From Aspidapion aeneum (lineage: Eukaryota > Arthropoda > Insecta > Coleoptera > Brentidae): DNA of 64,000 nucleotides. Position numbers and translations under genes: made by a program. The DNA is taken from positions 48,689,134 to 48,753,133 of the forward strand of contig OY755044.1 of the NCBI GenBank assembly GCA_963576565.1. Direction: 5' to 3'. Under the pieces are notes generated by a model. The model did no database searches. It had not been told where the DNA came from and saw nothing but the letters and a program-made list of their open reading frames with translations. Positions 50,369 to 61,341 of the stretch are shown here, one piece after another (within the stretch, counting starts at the first letter, position 1; every line of letters begins with the position of its first letter).

Positions 50369-50529
50369 ACTTGCATCAGTTTTTGTCTTTGCTTAATCAG
50401 CATGAGCTGTTGTTTCATTTCTTCCACCGATCCAATGGCTATGCCTCTACATGTTAATTCGTAGATTAACTCGTCCTTGACTAAGTACCTTAACCTTATG
50501 TCAGACAACCGACTCAAAGAAATAGCCAT
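50365..50529 (-). pseudogene. Gypsy gag N-terminal segment
   Basis: A 54-residue frame starting MAISLSRLSDIRLRYLV at 50529. It is helical and rich in Leu, Arg and Glu (KDELIYELTCRGI, then EEMKQQLMLIKQRQK). Such short segments open the Gag of several arthropod Gypsy elements. It stops in TGA at 50367-50365, overlapping the ATG of the next gag frame (50368), so a one-base shift separates it from the rest of Gag. The overlap could be mistaken for translational coupling. Given the decay elsewhere, mutation is the simpler reading. Confidence 0.6.
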
Positions 50530-52685
50530 GGTGCCTTTTATATTAAAACTTTAAACTTTAAAACTCTTAAATATACCTCCCAATTATAAAAACTAAACCA
50601 CGCAATAACAAACACAAAGGTCACTTTAAACTCACTAGTGAAAATCACTATAAATTTTCTCACAAATGTAGAAAATATAAAACTTAAATACGGACAGACG
50701 CGAACAAAATCGAAGAACACCGGAGCAGTAAGAAAATAAAATTTATTTGCATTTAAAAATGTAATCATAGTTTATATTAATTATTTGCACCAACTATGAC
50801 GTCCAACCTTGCAGAGAGAAATAACTACTTAAATCCTAAATTAGAATTAACCATTAAGTAAGTAGTAAGTAGCCATAAAAAAGTTTAAAAAATAAAAGAG
50901 AGACAAGAGCTTTGGCAGGTTATGATCCACTCCTGCGTGAGTAAAACCAAAAAAAAAAAATAATTGCGCTTATCCTAGCTGAACTGGATTAAAATTAAAG
51001 TTAAGTGATGTTTGTTTACCTCAGCAACCGAATAGGTAAATTTCTCCCTAAATGGAACGTACAACAGACTAACTATAACAATAAACTCCCAAAGCTGTTG
51101 TACACAGTTAATGCTAGGGTATACTCCTGCTATTGCAAAACGGCTCCACTAATAAACTCCTCAAAAAAAGCCCAAATCGCCGTATAGAATGATTTTTCTC
51201 AAAAGAATAAATCAAAACCCACTTTAACCTGCTTACCTATCCTTAGGTCACACGAACCATGCATTGCTTAAGGCAACATCATCCCTTAATATATAAGTGA
51301 ACGCAATAAACATCGGAACAGATGTTCATGTTATAGAAATCGTAAAATATGCTCAATTAAAAAAAAATCCGCTCGCTAAAACTGCGTCGAATTAGCCTAG
51401 TAAGGATGTTGTGTGTAATTAAAATTTTTTTTTAAAAATTACCGATGGTATATTAAAAAAATTTACAGAAATAACGTCTTGGTAGGACTGTAACTCTCTA
51501 ATAATCATTAAAATCAAATTCCCAAAATTTAAACCAAAATTGATGCAAACCATGGTCAAGAAGACCCTAGGATCGTACCGGAAGGTGTCAAAAAAAAATT
51601 AAATTTTTTTTTTTTTTGGTGTCGACTGCAGTAGCCCAATAATAAAAAAAAATTAATTAGTGGCTCGTCAAAAATTTTCAAAATATTACTCTACCCTGAT
51701 AGGTGGTTTGGAGTAGGGAGAAAAAAATTAAAACAAATGATGATAGGTTATTAAAACGCGAGGGTTCGAAATGAAATTGTATCTTAATTCATTCATCACT
51801 GATATCCCATTTTTTGGCCAAATCTTTTTTCTAATAGAACTAGAAAACGAGAAAGCGGCACGCGTCGAAACTTTGAGGGGTGCATTTTTAAAGCATTTTT
51901 CGCAACTGTATGTATCTTGGCAGTTTTTTGCTAATTTATCTTATTCAAAAGATAAAAAAATATTTATGGCTAAATCCCAACAACACTTCAAAACAAAGTT
52001 TGATAAATCTATGATCTTGCGTCACCTTGTATAAACTACAGCGAACTGTAACAATAATTTCTCGTTTTTGCTATGTTTTAGGTAAATACAAACAAAAACA
52101 AAAAATCTGACAAGATACGTTTGACAATTTTGACAAAATCTTTTATATAAACAAGATAAATATATATTTTTTCATTTTCTAAGCAAGATCTATTAGGATT
52201 TTTAAAAGCGGAGTAAAGTCGATATCGGAGCGAAAAAGTATACTTCATAATGTTGCTACTAGGGGGCATCACTTATTCACCAGAATTAAAATCACGTGAT
52301 TCTAATGAATGCAGAACACTAGGTAAATTCGGTAAAAAAAAATTCGGTGTAAGGTAATTAGCTGATCAAGGTCACATGACCCGTGTTTTAGTATTGGCTT
52401 AGAATATTGAACTAGCCATTTTGTAATAGTATTGGTAAGATTTGAATATTTCTTAGATATAAAATTGAGATGTTGATCCAAAAATGGTATATTCTTCGAT
52501 GAATTTGAACGATATATAATAATAATAATGATAATAAAGGTAATTCCCACATTGAATATAAACTCCCAGCTACTTGTTATATGGGACATATACTATTGTC
52601 GATTCAGTTTATTTTGCATCACCATTTAAAAAAGTTTGGTTTCTACTTCTTGGATATTCGTTGAGCAGCTGCAAGCTTACCATAT
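50530..52685. other. Non-coding stretch including Gypsy 5' leader
   Basis: The first ~250 bp upstream (minus sense) of the gag start at 50529 is probably Gypsy leader. I could not match a 5' LTR to the candidate at 38000. Beyond about 50800 the sequence is AT-rich with long A and T runs (for example 51592-51618) and a few short open frames (51005-51187, 51771-52034, 52078-52272, 52302-52589) without recognisable domains. No RNA gene is seen. Confidence 0.55.
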
Positions 52686-52686
52686 G

Positions 52687-53474
52687 CAGGTGTCTCATAA
52701 CTTAGGGGTCATAGTGCCAGGGGATAGAGGAGGTTATTTCCGAGAAAAAAGTTTATATAACATGGTGGTAAACACATCTGTTTTTAAGATATAGGCTTTT
52801 TTAAGTTGTAGAAGTGGAGGGAAAAAGGGTTTTAAAAGCTAATTGTGATTCAAAAATGTGGTATTCTTTTTTTTATTAAACTACAAGTTGAGGAGATACA
52901 GGCTGTCAAAATAACCACCAAAAATGTAAAAAAAATAATCATTAAAAAAATAATAATTTTTGCTTACTTATTCTTTTAAAAAATATCAATAATATTTCAT
53001 TGTTATGTCTCGCTGGAGACTATAAAAAAAACATTGAGTTTAATATGACATTTATAAAAGTATATACAAAAAAAAATAGTTTTTTCCTAAAAAAAAAAAT
53101 TGTGTGTGTTTAAGACCACACGGCAGAAGCGTAAACTTCAACAAGGCTAAATTAATAATACTGGCCTTCATCTGCATCATTATATCGCTCGCTGAATGCA
53201 CGGATCACCCAACAAATCTCACAGATAGTCGACTCGAGCCGGCTTCACCCGAATGAGCGTTACATAGCCGAGCCTGCCGGCTCAGTTTAATTCAGTACCC
53301 ACAAGAACTGCTAAATGCGCCTAAAGAGGTTTACACTTAAAAAATTGAATTGACAACTTTGATGCTCTGTATCTCGACAAAGAGTTTTGACTCATGCATT
53401 ATAGGAACGTTTTTATCAGACAAGACCTCTATCACCTGGTGGCCTATGGCCCCTAAGTTTTGGGACACCCTATA
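52687..53474. mobile_element. Degenerate long-TIR element, about 0.8 kb
   Basis: The left end (GGTGTCTCATAACTTAGGGG, from 52689) matches the reverse complement of the right end (GGTGTCCCAAAACTTAGGGG, ending about 53468). Similarity continues through GATAGAGG and weakens inward over roughly 110 bp. Inside is a GC-richer core with a small inverted GAGCCGGC/GCCGGCTC pair (about 53239 and 53276). No transposase frame is present. It is a probable non-autonomous DNA element; the target duplication is not clear. Confidence 0.6.
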
Positions 53475-53540
53475 TAAACAAAAACCGGAAATTATTTTTT
53501 CAAGGCTTTGGAGATTGTATTAGTTTTTACGACTCCAGTA

Positions 53541-53702
53541 GGTACAAAACAGCGCTGTGCAAAATGGCGCGGAACAAAATAGCACTGCGACAAAATAGCA
53601 CTGCGACAAACAGCGCTACGGGAAAATTGCCCACAGATAAATAAACAAACTTAAAAAAGCGCTACTTTGATGCCGCTATTTTGTTCCGCGCTGTTTTGTA
53701 CC
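53541..53702. repeat. Foldback repeat with ACAAAAYAGC motifs
   Basis: GGTACAAAACAGCG (53541 on) and GCGGAACAAAATAGC (53569 on) reappear inverted as GCTATTTTGTTCCGC (53675 on) and GCGCTGTTTTGTACC (53688-53702). The left arm also has the unit CAAAATAGCACTGCGA repeated in tandem after a variant copy. The whole could fold into a long imperfect stem. No coding capacity. Origin unknown. Confidence 0.7.
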
Positions 53703-54235
53703 GGTGCCTATATTTTACCAAGTTTCAATAGCACCAAAGTCTTTTTGCACGAAAGTCCAAGAAAACGAAATCGAACCGTTAACTATTATGAGGCTAAATT
53801 TGTTCGCGAAGTTTTCATAATTATCATATCGGACAAGTCTGTTTGTTCGCAGGTGTCTAGGTCTCAAATTAGTGAACCGATTTAAATGCGACTTTCTTTA
53901 TTGAAATCTGGATTTATTGTTGACTAGATGTCACAGAAGTTGTTGAGAACTATTTTTGTATTTAATAATTAAATGGCTCATGTTTTTAATTTTCTTAATA
54001 TTGTTTATTGTTATGAAGCATATTTTACACTAACAATTCCTAAAATAAGTAAATACTAAAAAATGGAATTATCTCCAAACTTAGTGTGCATAGACACTTT
54101 GTTTCTCAGGTGGCTGCTAACTTACCTCAAGTGTTAAAAAAGTTTTCAGTAAGGATCGTTTTTTACGGAATCTGCTGGTTTCTCTGAAAACATACAACTA
54201 AAACCTGTAAATTATTGACAATTATGCAGGATATA
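53703..54235. other. Non-coding spacer
   Basis: AT-rich, no repeat or gene recognised. The last bases are the pre-insertion flank of BEL-2; the target duplication TAGGT begins at 54236. Confidence 0.6.
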
Positions 54236-54240
54236 TAGGT

Positions 54241-54653
54241 TGTTGGTGCAAGCAAGAAATTTCCTAATTTTCATTTTCTTTTCCTTTTCTGCGCGTTTAA
54301 AATAGTTTAAATTTTCGCGCTCTAAAATATGCATATGGGGTTTCACGGCACCGGACACGTGGAAGACAAGCAGCGCCGCGATGAGTGCGCAAAGAACCAC
54401 CGTCACAACAAGACACTAGCAAAATCACGTTCCCGAAAAAAGTGAATTTGAGGTGAAAAAACTGGACGTTTAAACGTCGACTGGAGCTGCAAGAGAGTCC
54501 GAGGTAGGTGCCTTTTCATATAAAATTCCATATGTATCGTAACTTTCCATTTTCAATCGTCAATATCGACAATTATTTTTAAATGTGCTTGTGAAGCCAA
54601 TACCGGCGACCTATCGAAGGAAATTCCGTTATTTTTCAGCCCTTGCACGCACA
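54241..54653 (+). repeat. BEL-2 left LTR
   Basis: 413 bp with TG...CA ends. TATAAA at 54519-54524 is a possible promoter box. The next TGG (54659-54661, TGGCCCTTCGACC) is 5 bp past the LTR and is the best primer-site candidate; the tRNA is not identified. Confidence 0.96.
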
Positions 54654-55400
54654 TTTAATGGCCCTTCGACCCAAATTATTAGTTTTCCAAACTACCTAGA
54701 CTCCTGTGGTTCAGCAATTTCCTACAAAAATTCCAAATTTCTATTTTCTATTTCAAATTTCAAAATTTATTTCAATTTCAATTCGAAACAGACCATATTG
54801 TTTGACCACCCGTTGGTGATATGTTCCTTCAAAGTTGATCGAAGTGTTTATTACCGTTCAAAAATAGCTATAGCCAATGCACATATTTCGTATAGTTTAC
54901 TAGTTCATCAAAGAAAGTTGATCGCTTTGTTCATTACATTTTCAGTAAAAGTGGCGTCAATACGCCGAAACTGAAAATTTAAGGCGGTTCTTCCATCTAA
55001 ATTCCTTTAATTATCGATTTTACAGGTGTCGCGTTAACGCGCAGGTGCAAGTGTCACCGTCACCAAGGTCTCACGTTGCGCGCGTTGTTTCTTTGAATAC
55101 CGAGGTTTCTTAAAAACTTTCAGACGGGACCGCTAGTCGTATGCACAGAGTGTGCGACTTGGAATCGAAAGGTGCGGGGTTCAATCCTTGGTGAGACATA
55201 AAAGTTTTTTTTAAGGGATATGTTCAAATAATAATATACAGACAAACTTACAAACATTTCATTTCAAAATTTTCGAAAAAAGTTAATAAAATTAAAATAA
55301 TAAAATTGTTTAAATTTTGCTAAAATTCGGGTTATATTTTAAGCTATGTTTTAAGCATTTTTTGGGTAATTTAAAAACAAATTAACTTTCAAAAACAAAA
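54654..55400 (+). other. BEL-2 5' leader
   Basis: About 750 bp of AT-rich leader between LTR and start codon. It holds the primer-site candidate at 54659, a GC-richer patch (55025-55200) with a tRNA-like segment, and an open frame (54585-54974) that overlaps the LTR and has no domain. Confidence 0.7.
55122..55198 (+). ncRNA. tRNA-like segment in the BEL-2 leader
   Basis: Contains GGTTCAATCC (55179-55188), a perfect B-box-type T-loop. About 25 bases upstream is an anticodon-like arm with the 7-base loop CTTGGAA (anticodon position TGG, the proline type) on a stem with 4 of 5 pairs. The T-stem pairs 4 of 5 with G-T pairs. No good acceptor stem closes it, and the A-box region is poor. It may be a tRNA-derived SINE remnant captured by the leader or a decayed tRNA. 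It is unlikely to be a working tRNA. Confidence 0.35.
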
Positions 55401-58400
55401 ATGTCTATGCAAAAACAGAAAAAACTTTGCGACAAAAGGCTTTTGAGCTTCAACCAAATGGCGGTAGCTCACGAGGTAGCTTTGAAAGCGAACTCGGAAA
55501 CAGCGTTTCACTTTTTGTTTAAATCCAGATATGAAAACGTCGAAGAATGTCATGCTCAATTCTATAATTTTCATTACCAAATTATTGGCTCTCTCGAAGA
55601 GTTTAAACTTTCATTTGACGAGCAGGATAAAACTAGAAAAGACTTTGACAACCTTTATTATGAATGTAAGGGTATTTACTACGACCTTTTTAGGGCCAAC
55701 CCTGTCAATTACGTAGGCAACCCTAACCAACAAAATATTGTTCAGAGGTCAAATACAAGATCATTTCCACAACCAAGGTTGCCAATTTTCGATGGTAATT
55801 ATAACAACTGGCAACACTGGTTTGACTTATTTAAAGTCATGGTACATCAAAATTCTGATTTAAGTGATATAGAGAAATTTCAACAATTGCGGAGTTCTGT
55901 TCTGAATGAAGCCCTTTCTCTAGTAAAAACCATTCCCCTCGCAGATAGCAATTATCACATTGCGTATGAAACCTTAGTAAAGAGGTATCAAAATAAACGA
56001 ATTATTGCTACTACCGCTTTGAATGCTATTAACTTTCTTTCAACTAAATCCAGTTCTGGGAAAGAATTACGTTCCATGTTGGATACATTTTCTGAGAATC
56101 TAGCCATCTTAAATGAGCTTGGTTTTCCTACAAAAGAATGGGACTTTCTTACTTTTAACATGATGCTCTCAAAACTTGAAGTCAAGATGAGGACTGATTT
56201 CGAACTTTACTATAGTAGAGAGAAAAACAATTCAGAAATTCCGTCCTACACTGATCTTTACACGTTTATAGAAAATCATTGCGTTGCGCTCGAATCTGTA
56301 GTGCAAATGCCCAGTTTTAGTAGGCAAAATCAAACCCCTAGACAACCTCAAACTACGCGTAATTCTCAACAGAACAGTTTTCAGAGAAACAGTTTTAATA
56401 ATTTTAATTCACCTTCTGCTTTCAATACAACTATTTCAAATCAAAGTTCAAATTCAAGAAATCAACAAAATACTTTACAAAATAGCAATCAACGCAGCAA
56501 CCCTCAAATACAAAATAATCAGAACAGAACTTTTAATCCAAAAATAAAATGCTACCTATGTTCTTCGAATCACGCATTATCGAAATGTATCGAATTTCAA
56601 AACAAAAGTCCACAGGAAAGGATGGGTTATGTTCGGCAGGTGAATCTATGTCAAAATTGCTTACATTTTGCTCACCAGACCGTGAATTGCCCCTCCTCCT
56701 ACAACTGCTTTACGTGTGGAGCTAGGCACCACAGTCTTCTTCACGTTCCACAACCAGTAGCGCCCTCTGTGAGTGTTGATTCTTATCCTCCAGAGAACGT
56801 TAATATTCCACTTTCCAATTCCAATAGCACCCCTATGTCAGGAAGCCATTCCACGAACTGTCATGCGACAATGATTTCCAAAAATTCCACTTTTCTACTT
56901 TCTACCGTTGTAGCTGACATGTTAGACTCAAGGGGACATTACCAACCAGTTCGTATCTTACTCGATTCGGCCTCAGAGGCAAACTTTATTTCAGAAAAAT
57001 GTCTAAATTGTTTAGGTCTTTCGAAAAGCTTCTTTTCTACTTCTATTCAAGGCTTAAATCAAATGACATCTTCCAATACCAAAGGTAAGACGAAATGTCT
57101 TATCAAACCTCAAGGTCAAGCGGGACCTACCTTTGATTTTGAGGCTTTAGTACTTCCAAAACTTTGTACAGAGATTCCTTCTTGCGCTGTCGACTCGAGC
57201 AAGTGGAATCACATTCGCAATATCAAACTTTCTGATCAAAACTTCCATATACCAAGTTCCATTGATGTCCTAGTAGGTTGTGAACTTTTTCCGCATCTCT
57301 TACAAGAGGGAGTTATCCACGGAGAGCGTGGACAACCTAGTGCTTTTAATAGCATCTTTGGCTATGTGCTGATTGGTAAAGTTGAAACTTCAAAGCAACA
57401 AAATCCACAATCACTCATAAGCTGTTACACTTCCATCGAACCATCTCTGGATATCTGCCTAGAGCGCTTCTGGGAGATAGAGCAGGTTCCAAATAAGGTT
57501 CATCACAGTCCTGAGGCTATTATGTGCGAAAAATTATTTTCACAATCAGTTTCACGCAACGAATCAGGTAGATTCGTCGTTCCATTACCTTTCATAAACT
57601 TAGAACCCCAGTTGGGTGACACCTATCCAATCGCTTTAAAACGTTTCAAGCTTCAGGAAGCTAGACTTCTCAAAGACTCAGCTAATTATCAAGCTTACAA
57701 AGATTTTATGCAAGATTATTTAGACACTGGTCACATGATACCTATTCCTACGCCTATATCTAAAGATGTCTTGGATAATTCCTACTTTATCCCTCATCAC
57801 AGTGTCTGGAACACTGGGAAGATAAGAGTGGTCTTTGATGGGTCTCAACGTAGTCCCAGAGGTGTCTCACTCAACGAGACGTTGTGCGCAGGTCCTAAAC
57901 TGCAAAATGATGTCCGTGAAATTCTACTTAATTTTCGAATTCATGCTGTAGCCTTTGTTACTGACATAGTAAAAATGTTCCGACAGATATTAATTATTCC
58001 TGAGCACACGCGTTATCAAAATATTCTATGGAGATTTTCTGAGGATGATCCTGTCCAAACATACTCCTTAAGAACAGTTGTTTATGGACTTAAGTCATCA
58101 CCTTACTTAGCTATTCGTACTATACAAGAACTAGCTAAACTTGAGTCTGAAAGGTATCCTAATGCTTCCAAGGTGCTTCTTAAAGACATTTACGTCGACG
58201 ACGTGCTCACTGGGCAGGATTCTGTGGCCTCTGCCACAGAACTTCAGTCGGAGTTAATCTCCCTGTTGCGCCTAGGAGGGTTTGAACTTAAAAAATGGGC
58301 GAGCAACAGTCCGGAACTTCTCTCCTCATTCTCAGAATCAGAAACACAAATGTCCATTCGTTTCGACAAATCCGAACCTAATTTTGTAAAAATATTAGGT

Positions 58401-58823
58401 CTCCAATGGAATCCTATCTCAGATTCGTTTACCTACTTGGTCGTACCAGAAGATAAACCATGCACCAAGCGAGGTATCTTATCTCAAATCATGAAAATTT
58501 TTGATCCCTTAGGTTTCTGTTCTCCCGTTTCTTTACTTGCTAAGCATCTCATGCAAGATCTGTGGAAGGAGAAGCTGGACTGGGATTCTCAGCCTCCTCC
58601 GCATATCGTAAATGTTTGGAATCAATTTCGAACCGAACTTCCAAATCTTTCAAATATTCATTTACCTAGACGCCTTTCCATTGATCAACCACGTAGCATT
58701 GAACTTCACGGCTTTTCAGACGCCTCTATGATAGGTTACGCGGCTACGGTCTATTTCAGAATGGAGTCAGTATCCGGAGAAATCCATACCTTTCTTGTAA
58801 TGGCCAAATCTAAGGTCGCATAG
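55401..58823 (+). pseudogene. gag-pol: BEL-2 Gag-Pol part 1: Gag, protease, RT
   Basis: 1140 residues from ATG 55401. Gag-like region FPQPRLPIFDGNYNNWQ (about residue 123 on), then an Asn/Gln-rich linker (about 310-380). Zinc knuckle CYLCSSNHALSKC (384-396) and further Cys/His clusters follow. Protease LLDSASEANF has catalytic Asp522. Reverse transcriptase has IYVDDVLTG with the Asp pair at 933-934. The Pao-type RNase H region begins after about residue 960. It ends at TAG 58821-58823, right after AKSKVA, in a spot where BEL-1 reads straight through. A one-base loss (or two-base gain) puts the rest in another frame. Domains before the break look intact. Confidence 0.92.
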
Positions 58824-60166
58824 TGAAAACAGTCAGTCTTCCGCGACTGGAGCTTCTTGGTGCCACTTTACTTTGCGACCTAATTTCCTTTATTCAAAAC
58901 ACTTATTCAGATATTCTTAACTTCAACCAAATCTGTGCATGGTGTGATTCCCAAGTGGTTCTATGCTGGTTGGCGGCTTCACCTCACAGGTTTAAAACGT
59001 TTGTGGCAAACCGTATCTGTGACATTCAAGAAACCATTTCTCCTACGGCCTGGAAATATATTCCATCAGCGCTAAATCCAGCCGACTGTGCTTCGCGCGG
59101 TCTTATGCCTAATCAACTTGTCAAACATGACTTGTATTGGGAAGGTCCTTGTTTTCTTAGGCTACCAAAAGAGAGCTGGCCTGATGATTTTCGCTGTCCA
59201 GACCCTCCGGAAAACGAGGTTATTCTGGAAGAACGAAAATCAGTATTTCAAACATGCACAGTTGAACCACACATGCTTGATACTTTTCTTTCTCGTTACT
59301 CTTCCCTAGAGAAAATTCAACGCATAATTTCCTATATTTTTCGCCTTACCGAAAAGAAATCTAAATATCCTAACGAAAATATTACCGAAGTAGAACTTCA
59401 ACATTCTCTTATTGTTCTCGTTCGGCATGTTCAACGTTCCATCTTTGCTGATCTCATTTCACGTTTGAATGACGCAAAGCTACTTCCTAAACAATTTCGT
59501 AAACTTTCACTTTTTCTAGATACACAAGGCTGCTTAAGAGTGGGGGGTCGATTACCACATTCTTCCGAACTCTCTTATTCAGCAAAACACCCTTTACTTT
59601 TACCACGTTCTCACCGTCTTACTCAACTTGTCATTGAGTACACTCACAAAAGGTACTGTCATCCCGGTCAAAAAACGTTGCATTACCTCTTGAGACAACA
59701 ATTTTGGATCCTTTCCCCTCGCTATGCAATCGAGAGCGTAACTTCTCATTGCATTTTATGCTATCGATTAAATCCTAAACCTTCCGTACAAATCATGGGC
59801 AACTTGCCTGCTCAACGCATCTCTCAAGTAAAGGCATTTTCACATGTTGCCATAGATTATTGTGGTCCCTTTCCAATTACAATGGGAAAGTACCGAGGTG
59901 CAAAGGTATCCAAAGGTTATATTCTTGTCTTAGTCTGCTCCGCAACAAAGGCAGTTCACCTAGAACTTACCTCCGATATTTCCACCCCTACCTTTCTTGC
60001 GGCTTTTAAGAGATTTGTGGCAAGAAGAGGAAGAATCTCTGACATTTACTCAGATTGTGGTAGCGCGTTCTTGGGAGCTGATCGTTTACTCAAACAGTAC
60101 TCCCAGGAAGCATGTCACAGTCTAAAAATTACTGGCATTTTTCAAGTCCTGGTAGTCCGCACCTAA
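58823..60166 (+). pseudogene. gag-pol: BEL-2 Gag-Pol part 2: RNase H, integrase
   Basis: Continues the polyprotein in the next frame; its first codon (GTG 58823) is not a real start. It opens with VSLPRLELLGATLL, matching the equivalent BEL-1 region. RNase H-type DSQVVLCWL and the CASRGL site follow. The integrase zinc finger starts at H275 and ends ...HCILC. The core has Asp345 (AIDYCGPF) and Asp411 (SDCGSAF). The frame breaks near 60115-60135, close to an A-run, before the catalytic Glu, and ends in 11 out-of-frame residues at 60166. Confidence 0.92.
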
Positions 60167-60720
60167 ACGGACTAGCTGAGGCAGGAGTTAAATCCACCAA
60201 GGCAAATTTAAAACGTGTAATAGGTGAGCAACGGTTAACCTATGAAGAGTTTTTTACTTTTTTGTGTCAGGTCGAATCCATACTAAACAGCCGGCCTCTG
60301 TATGCCCAAAGTATGGATCCGAATGACTTTCTTCCACTGACCCCTGGTCATTTTCTTACCCTGGAACCGTTGAATTCCGTACCAGAACCCGAATTTTCTG
60401 ATTCCAAGTTGAACACCCTGTCCCGCTGGCAGCTGGTGCAAAGGCTCCAGTCCGATTTTTGGAAACGCTGGAACTTGGAGTACCTAAACACCTTGCAACA
60501 GCGTTCTAAATGGACAGAGGCTTCTAACAATATTAAACTAAATACTTTAGACGTGGTAAAGAATGAACAAAAACCGCCATTGCAATGGGCTGTTGGGCGA
60601 ATTGTCGACGTACACCCTGGCTCAGATGGTCATATTCGTGTTGTGACCGTTAAAACAGCTACAGGAACATATCGTCGACCAGTAGTGAAACTATGTCCTT
60701 TGCCTATGCCCGACGCATAA
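60112..60720 (+). pseudogene. gag-pol: BEL-2 Gag-Pol part 3: integrase C-terminus
   Basis: Third frame segment. After about seven out-of-frame residues it reads HFSSPGSPHLNGLAEAG, where the Glu of LAEAG (60178-60180) is the third catalytic integrase residue. It continues with VESILNSRPL and ends in the DUF5641-type tail (LQWAVGRIVDVHPGSDGHI). The stop is at 60718-60720. It aligns end to end with the BEL-1 C-terminus, so nothing is missing apart from the frame. Confidence 0.9.
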
Positions 60721-60923
60721 GGCAAAATTTTCTTTTTCTTTCTTAATTTTTTTTAAGTATTTTTTCTTTTCTTTTAATTTTAATTTACATGCATTATTTA
60801 ATGCATATTTGGGTTAGTGTTAAATTGTATCGTTTAATTGCTAATAGGCGAATATTATTTATTTTTTTTTTCCTTTCCTTTTCTTAACTAAGTAAAAACA
60901 CACGTGTTTTGGCGGCCGGAAAA

Positions 60924-61336
60924 TGTTGGTGCAAGCAAGAAATTTCCTAATTTTCATTTTCTTTTCCTTTTCTGCGCGTTTAAAATAGTTTAAATTTTCG
61001 CGCTCTAAAATATGCATATGGGGTTTCACGGCACCGGACACGTGGAAGACAAGCAGCGCCGCGATGAGTGCGCAAAGAACCACCGTCACAACAAGACACT
61101 AGCAAAATCACGTTCCCGAAAAAAGTGAATTTGAGGTGAAAAAACTGGACGTTTAAACGTCGACTGGAGCTGCAAGAGAGTCCGAGGTAGGTGCCTTTTC
61201 ATATAAAATTCCATATGTATCGTAACTTTCCATTTTCAATCGTCAATATCGACAATTATTTTTAAATGTGCTTGTGAAGCCAATACCGGCGACCTATCGA
61301 AGGAAATTCCGTTATTTTTCAGCCCTTGCACGCACA
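60924..61336 (+). repeat. BEL-2 right LTR
   Basis: 413 bp. I found no difference from 54241-54653 in a base-by-base reading. TATAAA is at 61202-61207. It is followed by TAGGT (61337-61341), the second target-duplication copy. Confidence 0.96.
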
Positions 61337-61341
61337 TAGGT

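Larger units (their letters stand above)
38001..50529 (-). mobile_element. Degenerate Ty3/Gypsy retrotransposon, split by BEL-1
   Basis: Minus-strand order is gag (50529 to about 48970), protease, reverse transcriptase, RNase H, integrase (to 38128), the Ty3/Gypsy order with integrase last. BEL-1 (40959-48820) interrupts it within the protease. Removing one CCCGG copy together with BEL-1 restores continuity. The coding parts lie in three alternating frames with at least one in-frame stop, so the element is dead. No env-like frame is present. No LTR pair could be matched: the left end has a candidate TG start at 38000 and the right end none. This is the oldest retroelement layer here that still has recognisable domains. 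Confidence 0.9.
54241..61336 (+). mobile_element. BEL/Pao LTR retrotransposon BEL-2, pol frameshifted
   Basis: A 7096-bp element with two 413-bp LTRs (54241-54653, 60924-61336) that I read as identical. They start TGTTGGTGCAAGC and end TTGCACGCACA. TSD is TAGGT (54236-54240, 61337-61341). The Gag-Pol has the same domain order as BEL-1 but clearly different sequence and LTRs, so it is a separate family. Two frameshifts, at about 58821 and 60115-60135, split the reading frame in three. No obvious polypurine tract precedes the right LTR (GGCGGCCGGAAAA is only partly purine). Identical LTRs with a broken pol suggest very recent insertion, or assembly indels. Confidence 0.95.

Noticed and set aside
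50530..51300. 5' LTR of the Gypsy element
   Set aside because: I compared this stretch with the candidate 3' LTR starting at 38000 and found no shared sequence, so no LTR is annotated.
51771..52034. 87-residue open frame
   Set aside because: It has no recognisable domain and sits in AT-rich non-coding DNA between transposons.
54212..54406. Signal-peptide-like reverse frame (also 60859-61089)
   Set aside because: The N-terminus looks hydrophobic, but the frame is part of the BEL-2 LTR, duplicated with it and antisense to the element.
54585..54974. 129-residue open frame at the start of the BEL-2 leader
   Set aside because: It overlaps the LTR, has no domain and precedes the true gag start at 55401; the AT-rich leader allows chance frames.
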